A stretch of 64,000 bases of DNA from Sulfitobacter sp. THAF37 (lineage in GTDB: Bacteria > Pseudomonadota > Alphaproteobacteria > Rhodobacterales > Rhodobacteraceae), in NCBI RefSeq assembly GCF_009363555.1, contig NZ_CP045375.1, forward strand, positions 1 through 64,000, written 5' to 3'. The translations under genes were made by a program, and so were the position numbers. The notes below the pieces were generated by a model. It saw nothing but the letters and a program-made list of their open reading frames with translations. It was not told where the DNA came from and did no database searches. Positions 32,015-41,010 of this stretch are shown one piece after another (the first letter of the stretch is position 1; each line of letters opens with the position of its first letter).

Positions 32015-33930
32015 CGGCTCCTGTCATTTTGTATTGTCGGCGTATCGACGGATACCGGTGAAAGTCGGGATGTTCCCACAGCGCCACCCCGGGCCAAGGA
32101 CAGATCAGTGGACATCGGAAGGTATTTGCCCTGCATCCACATGAGAAAAAGGTTTTCATAGAAACGTGAGAGCGGGTGGCCGGACTGACCGGCTGGCGCG
32201 ATGAAATAGGATCCGGCTTCTTCCGAAAACGACATGACCGCCTGAAAATTGGTGCCCGCGCTGGCCGCGAAGGGGCGGTCATTGTCAGAAGAGAACAGCG
32301 TTGCAATCAGTGTGTATGGATCGCCCGAAGATGGGGCTTCGAGAGACAGCAGATCGCTGATGATCCCACTCGATCGGATTGGCGCCCACCCCATATTCAA
32401 AGCGTGTGCTTCGCCCCAGACCCAATCTGACGGATCGGGTCCGTAGCGGTCGACAAGCCAGCCGATGGCATCATCCAGGGCCGCACGAACCTGATCCTGG
32501 CAGGTCTCGATGCGGGTGGACGGGCGGATGTCGCACCAGATTGCGCTCCCTCCGCGATCTGAAAGCACCGCAAATAGGATATCGGCATTTGGCCTGGCCC
32601 AGACCGTTGTCGCGGATGGAAATTCATCCTGAAGTATCCGTTTTTGCAACGCGCGCGCCCAGGCCCAGAACACGAGCGGTTCCGGTGAAAAGCGATCCAT
32701 GTCGCCATTCCATTGGGCAAGTTGACCCAGAATATCGCCGCGAAGCTCATCTGCGCGGTTCTCTTTGAGAGCGCCTGCGGAACCCACGAACCAGAGCTCT
32801 TTTGCCATTATAGGAAGAAGCGCCCGCGCGGCAGTGCTGACCGTGTCGCGCTGCGCCGCAATCGCGCCCTCGACCGAGAATATCGGTTGCCGCACATCAA
32901 GAGCTGCCAGACGGGCGTCTCGAAACGATAAAGGCGTTTCGACCTCCCTGTCAGGCCAGCGAGCAAAGATTTCTCGGCCGATGGCAAGAATCTCCAATCC
33001 GGCTGGTGCCAGGTTCATGCTTGCGTCCATAGCATCGTTCACATCGGCGGACCGCGCCAGACGGTCAAGCATCATCAGAAAATTGCCGGCCTTGGCAGCG
33101 GTGGGACTCACTGGCTCTTTAAGGGCAGTCAGTGACAGAGATCGGAACGCCCAAGCGACGCGTTCGCTGCGACCGACGACAATGAAGGGCACACCCGGCA
33201 TTGTAGCCCCAATCGCGGCTCCGGTCGGGAGTTGAATATCCGCCAGGTACCATTCAGAAGGCAGCGATAAGGGGCCACGTATATCGGCGGCGAGAATTGG
33301 TGCTCCCGAAGCTGTTCTGTCTCCAGGCAAGGCCCAAGCATCGAGGCTGACCTTGGGCGAGGTCACAAACAGCTCGGGCAAAAGAGGTCGATCTGACAAG
33401 CCGGACAGGTCACTCTGGCGTCTCTCGGGTTGAAGATCGTTCAGAAACGCTTGGGCAAGTCTGAGACTATCGACGGGTCTCCAGGCAGCGATCATTCTCT
33501 CATCCGCGATCAACAGATCGGGTGAGCCTCTGCCGCGCCCGCCTTCGGATACCAGACCAAGCCACGCGTTGACACCTGCGGCATATGCGTCGAGCGCTTG
33601 GGCTGTCGAAGGCTCGACTTCGATCGTCTGGTCAAGTGGCAACAAGGCTTGCGCTGCCCGCCTTGCCCTCAATAACTGGCCAAGCCTGTCCTGAGCGTGA
33701 ACGAAACCAAGCGCGAAATAGGCGTCCGCAGCGGAGTCTGCAGAAATGTGCGGTATGGCCGCAGCATCTCGCAGAATATCGACTGGACCTTCGATTCCCG
33801 CAACACTGAAATCCTCGTCATAGTCGGGGACGGAGGCGCGCAAAAGAAAGTAGACGACACCGGATACGGCCAGTCCTGATGCAAAAATCGCCAGGAGCAA
33901 GTACAGTAATATGTTGAACAGTCGTTTCAA
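32011..33930 (-). CDS. Penicillin-acylase-like protein with altered nucleophile region
   Basis: A 639-residue Ntn-hydrolase-like protein with one N-terminal membrane anchor (LFNILLYLLLAIFASGLAVS). Family features are GPVDILRDAAAIPHISADSA, DAYFALGFVHAQDRL, and near 195-215 VSLDAWALPGDRTASGAP. In active acylases the autocatalytic serine directly precedes N-x-W (SNAW/SNNW). Here the aligned position is Leu196 (S195-L-D-A-W199), and the usual NDPHL nearby reads AADIR. It is also shorter than typical. I infer a protein that may no longer self-process, or one with a shifted nucleophile. It is coupled to ctaG by ATGA overlap. Confidence 0.82.
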   Translation of the reverse strand: MKRLFNILLYLLLAIFASGLAVSGVVYFLLRASVPDYDEDFSVAGIEGPVDILRDAAAIPHISADSAADAYFALGFVHAQDRLGQLLRARRAAQALLPLDQTIEVEPSTAQALDAYAAGVNAWLGLVSEGGRGRGSPDLLIADERMIAAWRPVDSLRLAQAFLNDLQPERRQSDLSGLSDRPLLPELFVTSPKVSLDAWALPGDRTASGAPILAADIRGPLSLPSEWYLADIQLPTGAAIGATMPGVPFIVVGRSERVAWAFRSLSLTALKEPVSPTAAKAGNFLMMLDRLARSADVNDAMDASMNLAPAGLEILAIGREIFARWPDREVETPLSFRDARLAALDVRQPIFSVEGAIAAQRDTVSTAARALLPIMAKELWFVGSAGALKENRADELRGDILGQLAQWNGDMDRFSPEPLVFWAWARALQKRILQDEFPSATTVWARPNADILFAVLSDRGGSAIWCDIRPSTRIETCQDQVRAALDDAIGWLVDRYGPDPSDWVWGEAHALNMGWAPIRSSGIISDLLSLEAPSSGDPYTLIATLFSSDNDRPFAASAGTNFQAVMSFSEEAGSYFIAPAGQSGHPLSRFYENLFLMWMQGKYLPMSTDLSLARGGAVGTSRLSPVSVDTPTIQNDRSR

Positions 33931-33954
33931 TTCGTTGCCGGTGCCAAAGCATTC

Positions 33955-34122
33955 TCAAGACGTGATGCGCAAGAGGATCACCGAGGCGAAAAAAGCGATT
34001 AGGCCGAAAGCAATACCGAAGCCTGTCGCGTATTGAAGTATATCCAGGCGGTTCCCTTTCCGCCGTTGCGCCAGGTAGCCACCCCAGAGCGCCCCTCCGA
34101 CAAAGCCTGCGAGCACCAGCAT
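33955..34122 (-). CDS. Small membrane protein, 55 aa
   Basis: Starts MLVLAGFVGGALWGGYLAQR and ends FASVILLRITS, with two predicted membrane helices joined by a basic loop (RRKGNRLD). The start at 34122 overlaps the lnt stop as TGATG and has GGAGG 7 bases upstream, which decides against an earlier ATG at 34161. No family is recognised. Its place between lnt and the acylase-like gene suggests an envelope function. Confidence 0.65.
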   Translation of the reverse strand: MLVLAGFVGGALWGGYLAQRRKGNRLDILQYATGFGIAFGLIAFFASVILLRITS

Positions 34123-35693
34123 CACGATTCCTCCGATTTTGATTTTTCTGAATTGAAACATCGTCTGGCCGATCCGACGGTAAAGGCTAAGGCCCAGACC
34201 GCACAGATGAGCGCCAGCGATGTCCAATCACCGAAACGTGCGTAAGGTGTAGGCGCAAGCGCTGTCGGCAGGCTGGCATCTATGACTCCAGTTTGTCCGG
34301 TCTCGAGGCGCGCGATGATCTCTCCCTTGGCGTCGATGATCGCGGAAATCCCCGTGTTGGCCGCCCGGACCACAGGAAGCCCTTCTTCGACCGCGCGCAT
34401 GCGCGCGGAGGCGAGGTGCTGCTCGGGGCCGATGCTGGTACCGAACCAGGCATCATTTGTTGCGTTGAAAATCCAGTCGGGGCGAAAAAGGTCATCGACC
34501 ACCTGGCCCGGAAAAATGATCTCGTAACAGATCGCCACCGCGACCAGAGGCGCACCCGGGATCGCCAGCGTGCGTGGCCCTGGTCCTGGCGTGAAATCGC
34601 CCAAACCTTCGGTGAGCCGCTCAATCGGCAGCCAGCCTCTCAGGGGCACATATTCCCCGAACGGAACAAGATGATGTTTTGCATATCCCGTCAGAATTTC
34701 GCCGTTGCCGTCATAGGCTTGAACCGTGTTGAAATATCGGGTTTCCCCATCGCCCTCTACGCGGTCAGGCACTCCTGTCAAAAGGATCCTGCCGTCTGGC
34801 AGAACCGTGGATAACCGCCTGCGCGCCAAGGCGTCCTCGTCCAGAAAACCGGGAAAGGCCGTTTCCGGCCACAGCAGCAGGTCGAAGCGTCCAGGTTGCG
34901 CAGACAAGCTCAAGTATTTTTCCAGTGTTCGCTCGCGGCTCCCCGGCGCCCACTTCTCGACTTGCGGCACATTGCCTTGGACGATGCGCAAAGCGATGTC
35001 CGTCGTCGGCAAATTTGTCCCTAAACGCAACGCGCCGCCACCCCAGAGGCCCATCACCGCAACGGCGAAGAGCACGAGAACAGGCACGCGTCTATTTGGT
35101 GCCGCCACAATCAACACACCGGGCAACAGCCCGATAAAGACCGTGAGAAAGCTTAGCCCATAGCTTCCGACCCAGGCGGCGGTTTGGCGCAGGGCGGCGT
35201 GATCGACAAGGGCATAAGCGGCAAGGTTCCACGGAAACCCCGTCAGGACATGCCCCCGCAGCCATTCCAGTGCGACCCAGCAGGTTGCAAGCAGCAGGCC
35301 CGCTGCAATGCCGCCGACAGCCCGGCGCTGCATCACGGCAGCAAAAAGCATCGCTGTCAGAGCCGGGAAAATGGCCAGTCCGGCGGACAGTCCCGCGACT
35401 GCCGGAATCGCAAGGGCACCGAAACGTTCGGAATCGACGTAGAAGCTCTCGGCGATCCAGGAAACTCCAAACCCGAACTGGCCTATTCCGAAGGCCCAGC
35501 CGATGAAGAAGGCAGGCGCTGTCGAAACCTGCCGGAGCATGAGAAAAAGTGCTGAGAAGGCGACCGGAACAACGATGAGCCATGAGAATGGTGGAAGGGC
35601 TAAAACCGTTAAACCGCCCGCCATAAAGCTAATCCCTGATCGCAGGGAAATGTAACGGCCACGACCCGTCAGTGGTCGCAAGCCCGTCATCAT
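34122..35693 (-). CDS. lnt: Apolipoprotein N-acyltransferase
   Basis: A 523-residue inner-membrane enzyme that adds the third acyl chain to lipoproteins. The N-terminal 230 residues contain several spans (FGFGVSWIAESFYV and a LEWLRGHVLTGFPWNLAAY motif typical of Lnt). The C-terminal nitrilase domain has the catalytic Glu in LLWPETAFPGF, Lys in YAKHHLVPFGEYVP and Cys in AICYEIIFP. The start overlaps the lspA stop as ATGA. A plasmid-borne second copy next to lspA in a metal operon is unusual. Confidence 0.94.
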   Translation of the reverse strand: MMTGLRPLTGRGRYISLRSGISFMAGGLTVLALPPFSWLIVVPVAFSALFLMLRQVSTAPAFFIGWAFGIGQFGFGVSWIAESFYVDSERFGALAIPAVAGLSAGLAIFPALTAMLFAAVMQRRAVGGIAAGLLLATCWVALEWLRGHVLTGFPWNLAAYALVDHAALRQTAAWVGSYGLSFLTVFIGLLPGVLIVAAPNRRVPVLVLFAVAVMGLWGGGALRLGTNLPTTDIALRIVQGNVPQVEKWAPGSRERTLEKYLSLSAQPGRFDLLLWPETAFPGFLDEDALARRRLSTVLPDGRILLTGVPDRVEGDGETRYFNTVQAYDGNGEILTGYAKHHLVPFGEYVPLRGWLPIERLTEGLGDFTPGPGPRTLAIPGAPLVAVAICYEIIFPGQVVDDLFRPDWIFNATNDAWFGTSIGPEQHLASARMRAVEEGLPVVRAANTGISAIIDAKGEIIARLETGQTGVIDASLPTALAPTPYARFGDWTSLALICAVWALAFTVGSARRCFNSEKSKSEES

Positions 35694-36163
35694 GTGCCAG
35701 TCTGAAACTTGGCGCTCAACCAAGGGGCTATGAGCAGTAGGCCCACGCCGCCGACCACGAAAACATCCGCCATGTTGAAGGCGGGCCAATGCGTGGATCC
35801 GGCGTAGAAATCGAGGAAGTCCGTCACACCCCGAAACCGGATGCGGTCGAGGACGTTGCCGAGCGCGCCACCGATAATCGCACCATAGGCGATAGCCTCA
35901 ACCGGGTTGGCAGTGCGCACCAACATGACGGTCAACCAGCCACAGACAGCGAGGGCCAACACTGTAAGGCTCCACCATGGCGCTCCACCAAGTAATCCGA
36001 ATGTCACGCCATCGTTGCGCAGGTAGATGAGATTGAAACCGGGAAAGACCGGAATTCCGGCGCTCAAATCTGCCGCATTGGCGACGACAATTGCTTTTGT
36101 CACCTGATCGACAAGAAAAGCACTTCCAGCCGCAATGAAACCTTGGAAATGGGACTGTTTCAT
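35690..36163 (-). CDS. lspA: Lipoprotein signal peptidase II
   Basis: A 157-residue aspartyl membrane protease that removes lipoprotein signal peptides. Four membrane spans are visible; DQVTK near the N-terminus and the two catalytic Asp motifs GNVLDRIRFRGVTDF and FNMADVF are present. The start MKQSHFQG at 36163 lies 4 bases after the ZIP stop; an ATG at 36184 is possible but overlaps the ZIP gene. Lead-resistance operons (pbr) of Cupriavidus carry an lspA-type gene, a precedent for its presence in a metal regulon. Confidence 0.94.
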   Translation of the reverse strand: MKQSHFQGFIAAGSAFLVDQVTKAIVVANAADLSAGIPVFPGFNLIYLRNDGVTFGLLGGAPWWSLTVLALAVCGWLTVMLVRTANPVEAIAYGAIIGGALGNVLDRIRFRGVTDFLDFYAGSTHWPAFNMADVFVVGGVGLLLIAPWLSAKFQTGT

Positions 36164-36167
36164 CTCA

Positions 36168-37016
36168 TCATCCCAGCCATACATCGAGGAACAACATGAT
36201 CACGAGGCCGACCGCGAGACCGAGTGTCGCCCTGTTTTGATGGCCGGAACGGTGGGTTTCCGGAATGATTTCGTGGCTGATGACGTAGAGCATCGCCCCG
36301 GCGGCAAAGGCGAGGCCCCATGGCAACAGCGGCTGCGAGATGCTGATGATCCCAGCCCCAAGAAGCCCGCCTACCGGCTCGACAAGACCTGTCAGGGCGG
36401 CAATCCCCCACGCACGGCGCCTGGAATATCCCTCACCAAGCAATGAGACCGCTACTGCGAGACCCTCGGGAGCGTTTTGCAGCCCGATGCCAATCGCAAG
36501 CGGCAAGCCACCAGAGAAACCGTCAGCCCCAAACCCGACACCAACGGCGAGTCCTTCGGGGAAATTGTGGATCGTGATCGCAATGATGAAGAGCCAGACG
36601 CGGCGCAGCGAAGCAGCGTCTGGGCCTTCCCGCCCGGTCTTGAAATGCTCATGCGGCAGCCGCTCGTTCATCAGAGCAACGGCACCCATGCCAAGCAGGA
36701 GCGCAACACAAACGATGGCCGCCGGGAGAGCACCGTTGTCGGACTGTCCTTCGGCTGCGTCGAGAGCCGGGATGATCAGCGAGAAGAACGATGCAGCGAG
36801 CATGACACCCGCTGCGAAGCCAAGCAGCAGATCGCGCGTAGCCCGGGAGGGGATGCGCCCGAAAAGAACAGGGGTCGCCCCGACCGCTGTCAGCAATCCG
36901 GCGGCCAGGCTTCCAAGAAAGCCAAGGGTAATTGGGGAGAAGGGTTCCAAGCGCTGAGGTCTCGCCGATACGTCAATCAGCGGCCGAATAGCTACTAAAG
37001 ATCTCGGTCGATCCAT
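36168..37016 (-). CDS. ZIP-family metal transporter
   Basis: A 282-residue membrane protein with about eight spans. The metal site motifs HNFPEG at 150-155 and QNAPEG at 180-185 are characteristic of ZIP (ZupT/GufA) transporters, which move Zn(II) and related cations into the cytosol. The loop before it contains PHEHFKTG. The start is uncertain: ATG at 37016 overlaps the DUF411 gene by 44 bases and has no strong ribosome site, and a TTG start about 22 codons later is possible. Importing metal inside a resistance regulon is notable. Confidence 0.88.
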   Translation of the reverse strand: MDRPRSLVAIRPLIDVSARPQRLEPFSPITLGFLGSLAAGLLTAVGATPVLFGRIPSRATRDLLLGFAAGVMLAASFFSLIIPALDAAEGQSDNGALPAAIVCVALLLGMGAVALMNERLPHEHFKTGREGPDAASLRRVWLFIIAITIHNFPEGLAVGVGFGADGFSGGLPLAIGIGLQNAPEGLAVAVSLLGEGYSRRRAWGIAALTGLVEPVGGLLGAGIISISQPLLPWGLAFAAGAMLYVISHEIIPETHRSGHQNRATLGLAVGLVIMLFLDVWLG

Positions 37017-37431
37017 CGCCGCGGATCAGGAAGACGTCATAAGCCTCACGATCATCCTCCGGTCCCATGCCCGGCGAGCCATAGGGCATTCCCGGCACCG
37101 CCAGCCCCACCGCATCTGGACGCTCATCCAACAAACGCTGAATGTCTGATGCCGGCACATGACCCTCGATCACGTAGCCGTCGACCAAAGCCGTATGGCA
37201 GGAGACCATGCGCTGAGGCACGCCATTGTCGAGTTTGAAGCGCACAAGAGTTCCCCCGAACATGTCCTCGCCTGTCGGTGCGAAGCCGTTTGCCTCGAGG
37301 TGCTTCATCCAGGACAGGCAACACCCGCAGCCATTTGTCTTCCGGACTTCGATCTGGATCGCATCGGCGACAGCTTGTGCCGCGGGAAACATGGCCAGCG
37401 TGACTGCAAGGGCGGGAGCCAGTCGTTTCAT
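36973..37431 (-). CDS. DUF411 periplasmic metal-binding protein
   Basis: A 152-residue exported protein with signal peptide (MKRLAPALAVTLAMFPAAQA). The DUF411 signature KTNGCGCCLSWMKHLEANGF gives C35, C37 and C38, and a later MVSCHTALVDGYVIEGHVP and AVPGMPYGSPGMG are the family's Met/Cys/His metal-binding stretches. Family members are linked to copper. It lies 3 bases after the M23 gene stop in the 13-gene operon. Confidence 0.9.
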   Translation of the reverse strand: MKRLAPALAVTLAMFPAAQAVADAIQIEVRKTNGCGCCLSWMKHLEANGFAPTGEDMFGGTLVRFKLDNGVPQRMVSCHTALVDGYVIEGHVPASDIQRLLDERPDAVGLAVPGMPYGSPGMGPEDDREAYDVFLIRGDGSTEIFSSYSAAD

Positions 37432-37434
37432 GGA

Positions 37435-38808
37435 TTAAAGCCTTTCGGTTGTTGTTTGCACAAATTCGCTGGCGAGCCTCTCAGCGAGTAGCGAACGCGC
37501 CTCAGACAGTCGTTCAAGCGCAGCAGTGTCGTCTGCATCCCGCTCGGCCGCCTCTGCCAGTCGCTCGTCTGAAAGAGGATCGGTCGGGCGACCATCCACC
37601 AGAACCTCGTAGTGCAGATTGGGACCGGTCGCGGTGCCGGTCGCACCGACGCGACCGATCATGTCTCCGGCCATCACGCGCTGCCCTTGTTCGAGGCTGT
37701 CCGGCACCTCGCTGAGATGTGCGTAGCGTGTAAGTGTGTCGGATCCATGCGCAATCTCCACCACCCGGCCATATCCACCACGACGTCCGATAAAGCTCAC
37801 GCGTCCGGGCGCCGTTGCTTTTACCGGCGTACCGCTTGCCGCGGCAAAGTCGACGCCGGTGTGCATGCGCACATTCCCATAGACTGGGTGTGTGCGACGG
37901 CCAAAGACGGAACTCAGCCGCGCTCCTTCCACCGGTTGCGCAAACACGCGCAGCACTTCTCCGTCGACATAGATCGTCGCTTGACCGCTGCCGTCGTCCG
38001 GCCAGACGATCTCGTAGACCGATCCACCAAGATCCAGCTCAGCGAAGGCAAGCTCAGGCTGACCAATTCTCTGGGTGCCGTCCCGTGCCTCGCGCCAAAG
38101 GAGGCGCATCGTCTCGCCACCGGAAAGTTCGCGTCGAAAATCCACTGTGCCGCCCAGCATCTGCGCCATGTCGACCGCAAAGCGAGCAGGGATGCCCGCC
38201 TTGTCCAACGCCGCGAAGATAGAGCTTTCGATCACTGCCTCGCCCGCGAACGTTACCATTTCAGGGTCTGGCTCCAACACGCGTGTGACAAATTTCTGAC
38301 CAAAGACCGTTTCGATCCGCACCCCATTGTCAACTGCCAGTTCCACGCGGCTCGGATTTCCGTCAACCTTTGAGATCACGGTGATCTCGTGGCCCGGGCG
38401 CAATCGGCGCAGATCATATTCTGCTCCAAGCGCGAGCGCGATTTCGGCGCGCGCAGGCGCAGCGATACCCGCGTCCGCCAGGACCGCATCCAGAGTCTCG
38501 CCCGACGCAATCTCACGCGACCAGGTGATCAAAGGCGGTTCAATCTCGGGCAAGGCGGTTTCTGCGAAGACAGATTGCAAGAGCGGCAGAGGTCGCATTG
38601 GGCTAGCATTGTCGGCGTGAAATGCAGCGGGCGGTGTCACATCGTAGTCGGCGATCTGAGGCATCGAGAGCGGATCGGGAGTCCAGAGGGTCGCTTCAGC
38701 AATCGCAGGAGGCACTGCCTCTTTAGAAAGAACGCCAGAAATGGCGATGGCGGTCAGCGAAAAAGCGCCTGCGATTGCCACGGTCGCCAAAACAATTCTA
38801 ATCTTCAT
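37435..38808 (-). CDS. M23 peptidoglycan endopeptidase
   Basis: A 457-residue anchored or exported protein: N-terminal hydrophobic segment (RIVLATVAIAGAFSLTAIAI), a middle region with SGETLDAVLADAGIAAPARA, and a C-terminal lysostaphin-type domain with zinc motifs RMHTGVDF and LHYEV plus the RYAHLSE segment. It cleaves peptidoglycan crosslinks. The start overlaps the upstream SCO stop (ATGA). Within this regulon it could open the wall while the L,D-transpeptidases re-crosslink it. Confidence 0.92.
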   Translation of the reverse strand: MKIRIVLATVAIAGAFSLTAIAISGVLSKEAVPPAIAEATLWTPDPLSMPQIADYDVTPPAAFHADNASPMRPLPLLQSVFAETALPEIEPPLITWSREIASGETLDAVLADAGIAAPARAEIALALGAEYDLRRLRPGHEITVISKVDGNPSRVELAVDNGVRIETVFGQKFVTRVLEPDPEMVTFAGEAVIESSIFAALDKAGIPARFAVDMAQMLGGTVDFRRELSGGETMRLLWREARDGTQRIGQPELAFAELDLGGSVYEIVWPDDGSGQATIYVDGEVLRVFAQPVEGARLSSVFGRRTHPVYGNVRMHTGVDFAAASGTPVKATAPGRVSFIGRRGGYGRVVEIAHGSDTLTRYAHLSEVPDSLEQGQRVMAGDMIGRVGATGTATGPNLHYEVLVDGRPTDPLSDERLAEAAERDADDTAALERLSEARSLLAERLASEFVQTTTERL

Positions 38809-39431
38809 GTTGCCCCCTCTACGTATTCTGTCAGTGCACGCCGGATCTTCGGCACTGCGAATTCTCTTGGCTCGTGATAGTCAATCATGGTGACAAGTTC
38901 ACCCTTGGCATCGAACAGGAATACGCTTGCCGTATGGTTCATTGTATAGTCGCCGCCTTCGGTCGGGACGCGCTCATACGAGGCACGAAATCCTTCTGCA
39001 GCGCGGGCAATCTGGTTTGCCGGCCCAGTCCAGCCGCGAATAGCCGGATGAAAATAGCCGACATATTCGGCCATGGCCTCGACCGTGTCCCGCGCCGGAT
39101 CGACTGTGATAAAGACCACGTTCATCTGCGCGGCTTCGTTTCCGAGATCTTCAAGCCAGCCTGAGATATCCGATAATGTTGTGGGGCAGACATCCGGGCA
39201 GTAGGTGAACCCGAAAAACACCATGGTCGGGCGTCCGATCAAGGTTTCTGGGCCCACTTCATTGCCTTCGTGATCGGTCAGTCGGAAATCCATCGCCGAC
39301 AGGGGGAGAGGCCTTTGGCCGGCCGGTTTTGGTGCACCGGGACCATCCACCCGCCACCAACCGACGCCGAGCATCAGAGCGACAGCGCCTACACCGGCTG
39401 CACCGTATTGGACCACATGCCGACGCTGCAT
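38805..39431 (-). CDS. SCO-family copper chaperone (second copy)
   Basis: A 208-residue SCO1/SenC protein with an N-terminal membrane anchor (GAAGVGAVALMLGVGWW) and a thioredoxin fold. CPDVC at 78-82 and the distal His in MNHTASVFLFD form the Cu site. It delivers copper to the CuA centre of cytochrome oxidase or acts as a thiol reductase. Its ATG overlaps the PCu(A)C stop (TGATG). The first SCO gene of the operon is broken at its N-terminus, so this copy may supply the function. Confidence 0.93.
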   Translation of the reverse strand: MQRRHVVQYGAAGVGAVALMLGVGWWRVDGPGAPKPAGQRPLPLSAMDFRLTDHEGNEVGPETLIGRPTMVFFGFTYCPDVCPTTLSDISGWLEDLGNEAAQMNVVFITVDPARDTVEAMAEYVGYFHPAIRGWTGPANQIARAAEGFRASYERVPTEGGDYTMNHTASVFLFDAKGELVTMIDYHEPREFAVPKIRRALTEYVEGAT

Positions 39432-39898
39432 CAGCTCTCCGGCCCGCGCGCGGCGATGCCCAGAATTGGGACCTCGACAGTCACTTCACCACCGTCCGAA
39501 AAAGTCAGTGTCAGCGGAAAGGTCTCGCCTTCGATCATCGGGTTTTGCAGCTTCATGAGCATGGCGTGCAATCCGCCCGGCTTCAACGCAACGCTTTGGC
39601 CCGGTTCAATCGTGATCTCGCCAGCAGGCGCCATTGAACTGACGCCTTCGGCGTTGGTTTTCGTCTCATGGATCTCGGGCATCATGGCCAATGGTGTTGT
39701 AAGCCCGGTCAGCGTGACCGTGTCTTCACCGGTGTTGCGCACAGTCATATAGGCGGCACCAGGGCGGTTGACGCCGATTGAAGCACGGGACCACGCGTTT
39801 TCGACGACCACATCCTCCGAACCGGCAAATACCGGAGTCGACGTGCCCGAGAGCAGTAAGAGAAGGCTCAAGCCCTTGATGTAGGGTAGTTTTTTCAC
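39431..39898 (-). CDS. PCu(A)C periplasmic copper chaperone
   Basis: A 155-residue secreted protein starting with GTG at 39898 (ribosome site AGGAGAA). A signal peptide (VKKLPYIKGLSLLLLLSGTS) precedes the PCu(A)C domain. The copper-binding pattern of His and Met is present: MMPEIHETK, VSSMAPAG, GLHAMLM. These chaperones hand Cu(I) to SCO and to oxidase CuA. Neighbours on both sides are thiol/copper-handling proteins. Confidence 0.93.
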   Translation of the reverse strand: MKKLPYIKGLSLLLLLSGTSTPVFAGSEDVVVENAWSRASIGVNRPGAAYMTVRNTGEDTVTLTGLTTPLAMMPEIHETKTNAEGVSSMAPAGEITIEPGQSVALKPGGLHAMLMKLQNPMIEGETFPLTLTFSDGGEVTVEVPILGIAARGPES

Positions 39899-39926
39899 GA
39901 ACAATTCTCCTGTATCTAACCGAGCG

Positions 39927-40586
39927 TCAATTTTGGCTGGCCGCAACTTCCGCAGCCACCAGCCGCCGTAGTTCGGCCTCACCGAACGGGTCTAGCGGTT
40001 TGGCGTTAACGAAGAACGTGGGCGTTTGTCGCACGCCTACCGCTTCGACATCAGCGCCGTCCTGGTTGAGCACTGCCACGACACCGGGGGCCAGCATCTG
40101 TGTCCGAGCCGCTTCGACATCCAGACCACCGCTTGCGGCAATCTCAAGGATCAAACCCGGTGCCGGAGTGCCATGGGACGCCCATCGCGGCTGCTCGCGC
40201 AGGACCGCTTCCAGTACGGGTTCGAACACATCCTGCATCCGCGCAGCTTCGAGAACGCGGATCGCTTCCACCGAAGCGTCCCCATGAAAGGCAGTGTATC
40301 GAATTACGACACGGACCGCATCACCGTGCTCAGCCATTATATCTTTGACCACGGGATAGAATGCGCGGCAGGCCTCGCAAGCTGGATCGAAAAACTCGAC
40401 AATCGTGACAGGTGCCGTTTCGGGGCCGAGGATCGGGGAATAGGACCGGATCAGCAAATCGTTCACTTCGGGCGCGACAGGTACTGCCTCTGCCATGGGT
40501 TGGGGGCGGGTGGCATACCAGGCCGCGCCGCCAAAACCTGCGGCACCAACAGCCAGAACGGATAGAATGAGTCCGCGTCGATTCAT
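39927..40586 (-). CDS. DsbA-like thioredoxin-fold oxidoreductase
   Basis: A 219-residue protein with an N-terminal membrane anchor or signal (MNRRGLILSVLAVGAAGFGG) and a DsbA-type domain. Active site is CEAC at 70-73, cis-Pro loop RQTPTFF. It would introduce or exchange disulfides in exported proteins, re-oxidised by the DsbB encoded immediately upstream. The ATG overlaps the dsbB stop. The longer upstream frame runs through dsbB in another frame and is rejected. Confidence 0.92.
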   Translation of the reverse strand: MNRRGLILSVLAVGAAGFGGAAWYATRPQPMAEAVPVAPEVNDLLIRSYSPILGPETAPVTIVEFFDPACEACRAFYPVVKDIMAEHGDAVRVVIRYTAFHGDASVEAIRVLEAARMQDVFEPVLEAVLREQPRWASHGTPAPGLILEIAASGGLDVEAARTQMLAPGVVAVLNQDGADVEAVGVRQTPTFFVNAKPLDPFGEAELRRLVAAEVAASQN

Positions 40587-41005
40587 GTTTGTTTTTCCTT
40601 CAGTGAAATGGCCGACAGCATCCCGATCATCGTGAAGGCGACAAGCGCCATCAGCGGAATCGGAATGCCGAAGACCACCTGGTTGTCGTCGGTACAAGAG
40701 GGGCCGGTCGCCGTGCATGGCTGGATCGCCTCGGGGATCAGCCCGACATAGAGGCCGATGTGATACAACGCCACTGCCGCCCCCCCAAGCGCCAGTGCAA
40801 CGCCATAGCGTCCCACGCGCGGATCCTGCCACCACAGCCCGAGCCCAAGAACGATAGCCAGGGGGAACATGAAGGCGCGCTGGAACCAGCAAAGGACGCA
40901 AGGCGTTTGACCAAGCACCTCGCCAATAAAGAGCACGGCAAGCGATGCGATAAGCGCAATGATCCAAGCAAGAACAAGCGCCGTTTCTCCGGAAAGGCGG
41001 GTCAT
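40583..41005 (-). CDS. dsbB: DsbB disulfide-bond oxidoreductase
   Basis: A 140-residue four-helix membrane protein. The first periplasmic-side Cys pair is PCVLCWFQRA and the second is PCTATGPSC, as in DsbB, which passes electrons from DsbA to quinone. The gene starts 5 bases after the SCO stop and overlaps the DsbA-like gene by 4 bases, making an intact DsbA-DsbB pair dedicated to this operon. Confidence 0.93.
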   Translation of the reverse strand: MTRLSGETALVLAWIIALIASLAVLFIGEVLGQTPCVLCWFQRAFMFPLAIVLGLGLWWQDPRVGRYGVALALGGAAVALYHIGLYVGLIPEAIQPCTATGPSCTDDNQVVFGIPIPLMALVAFTMIGMLSAISLKEKQT

Positions 41006-41010
41006 GGCGA

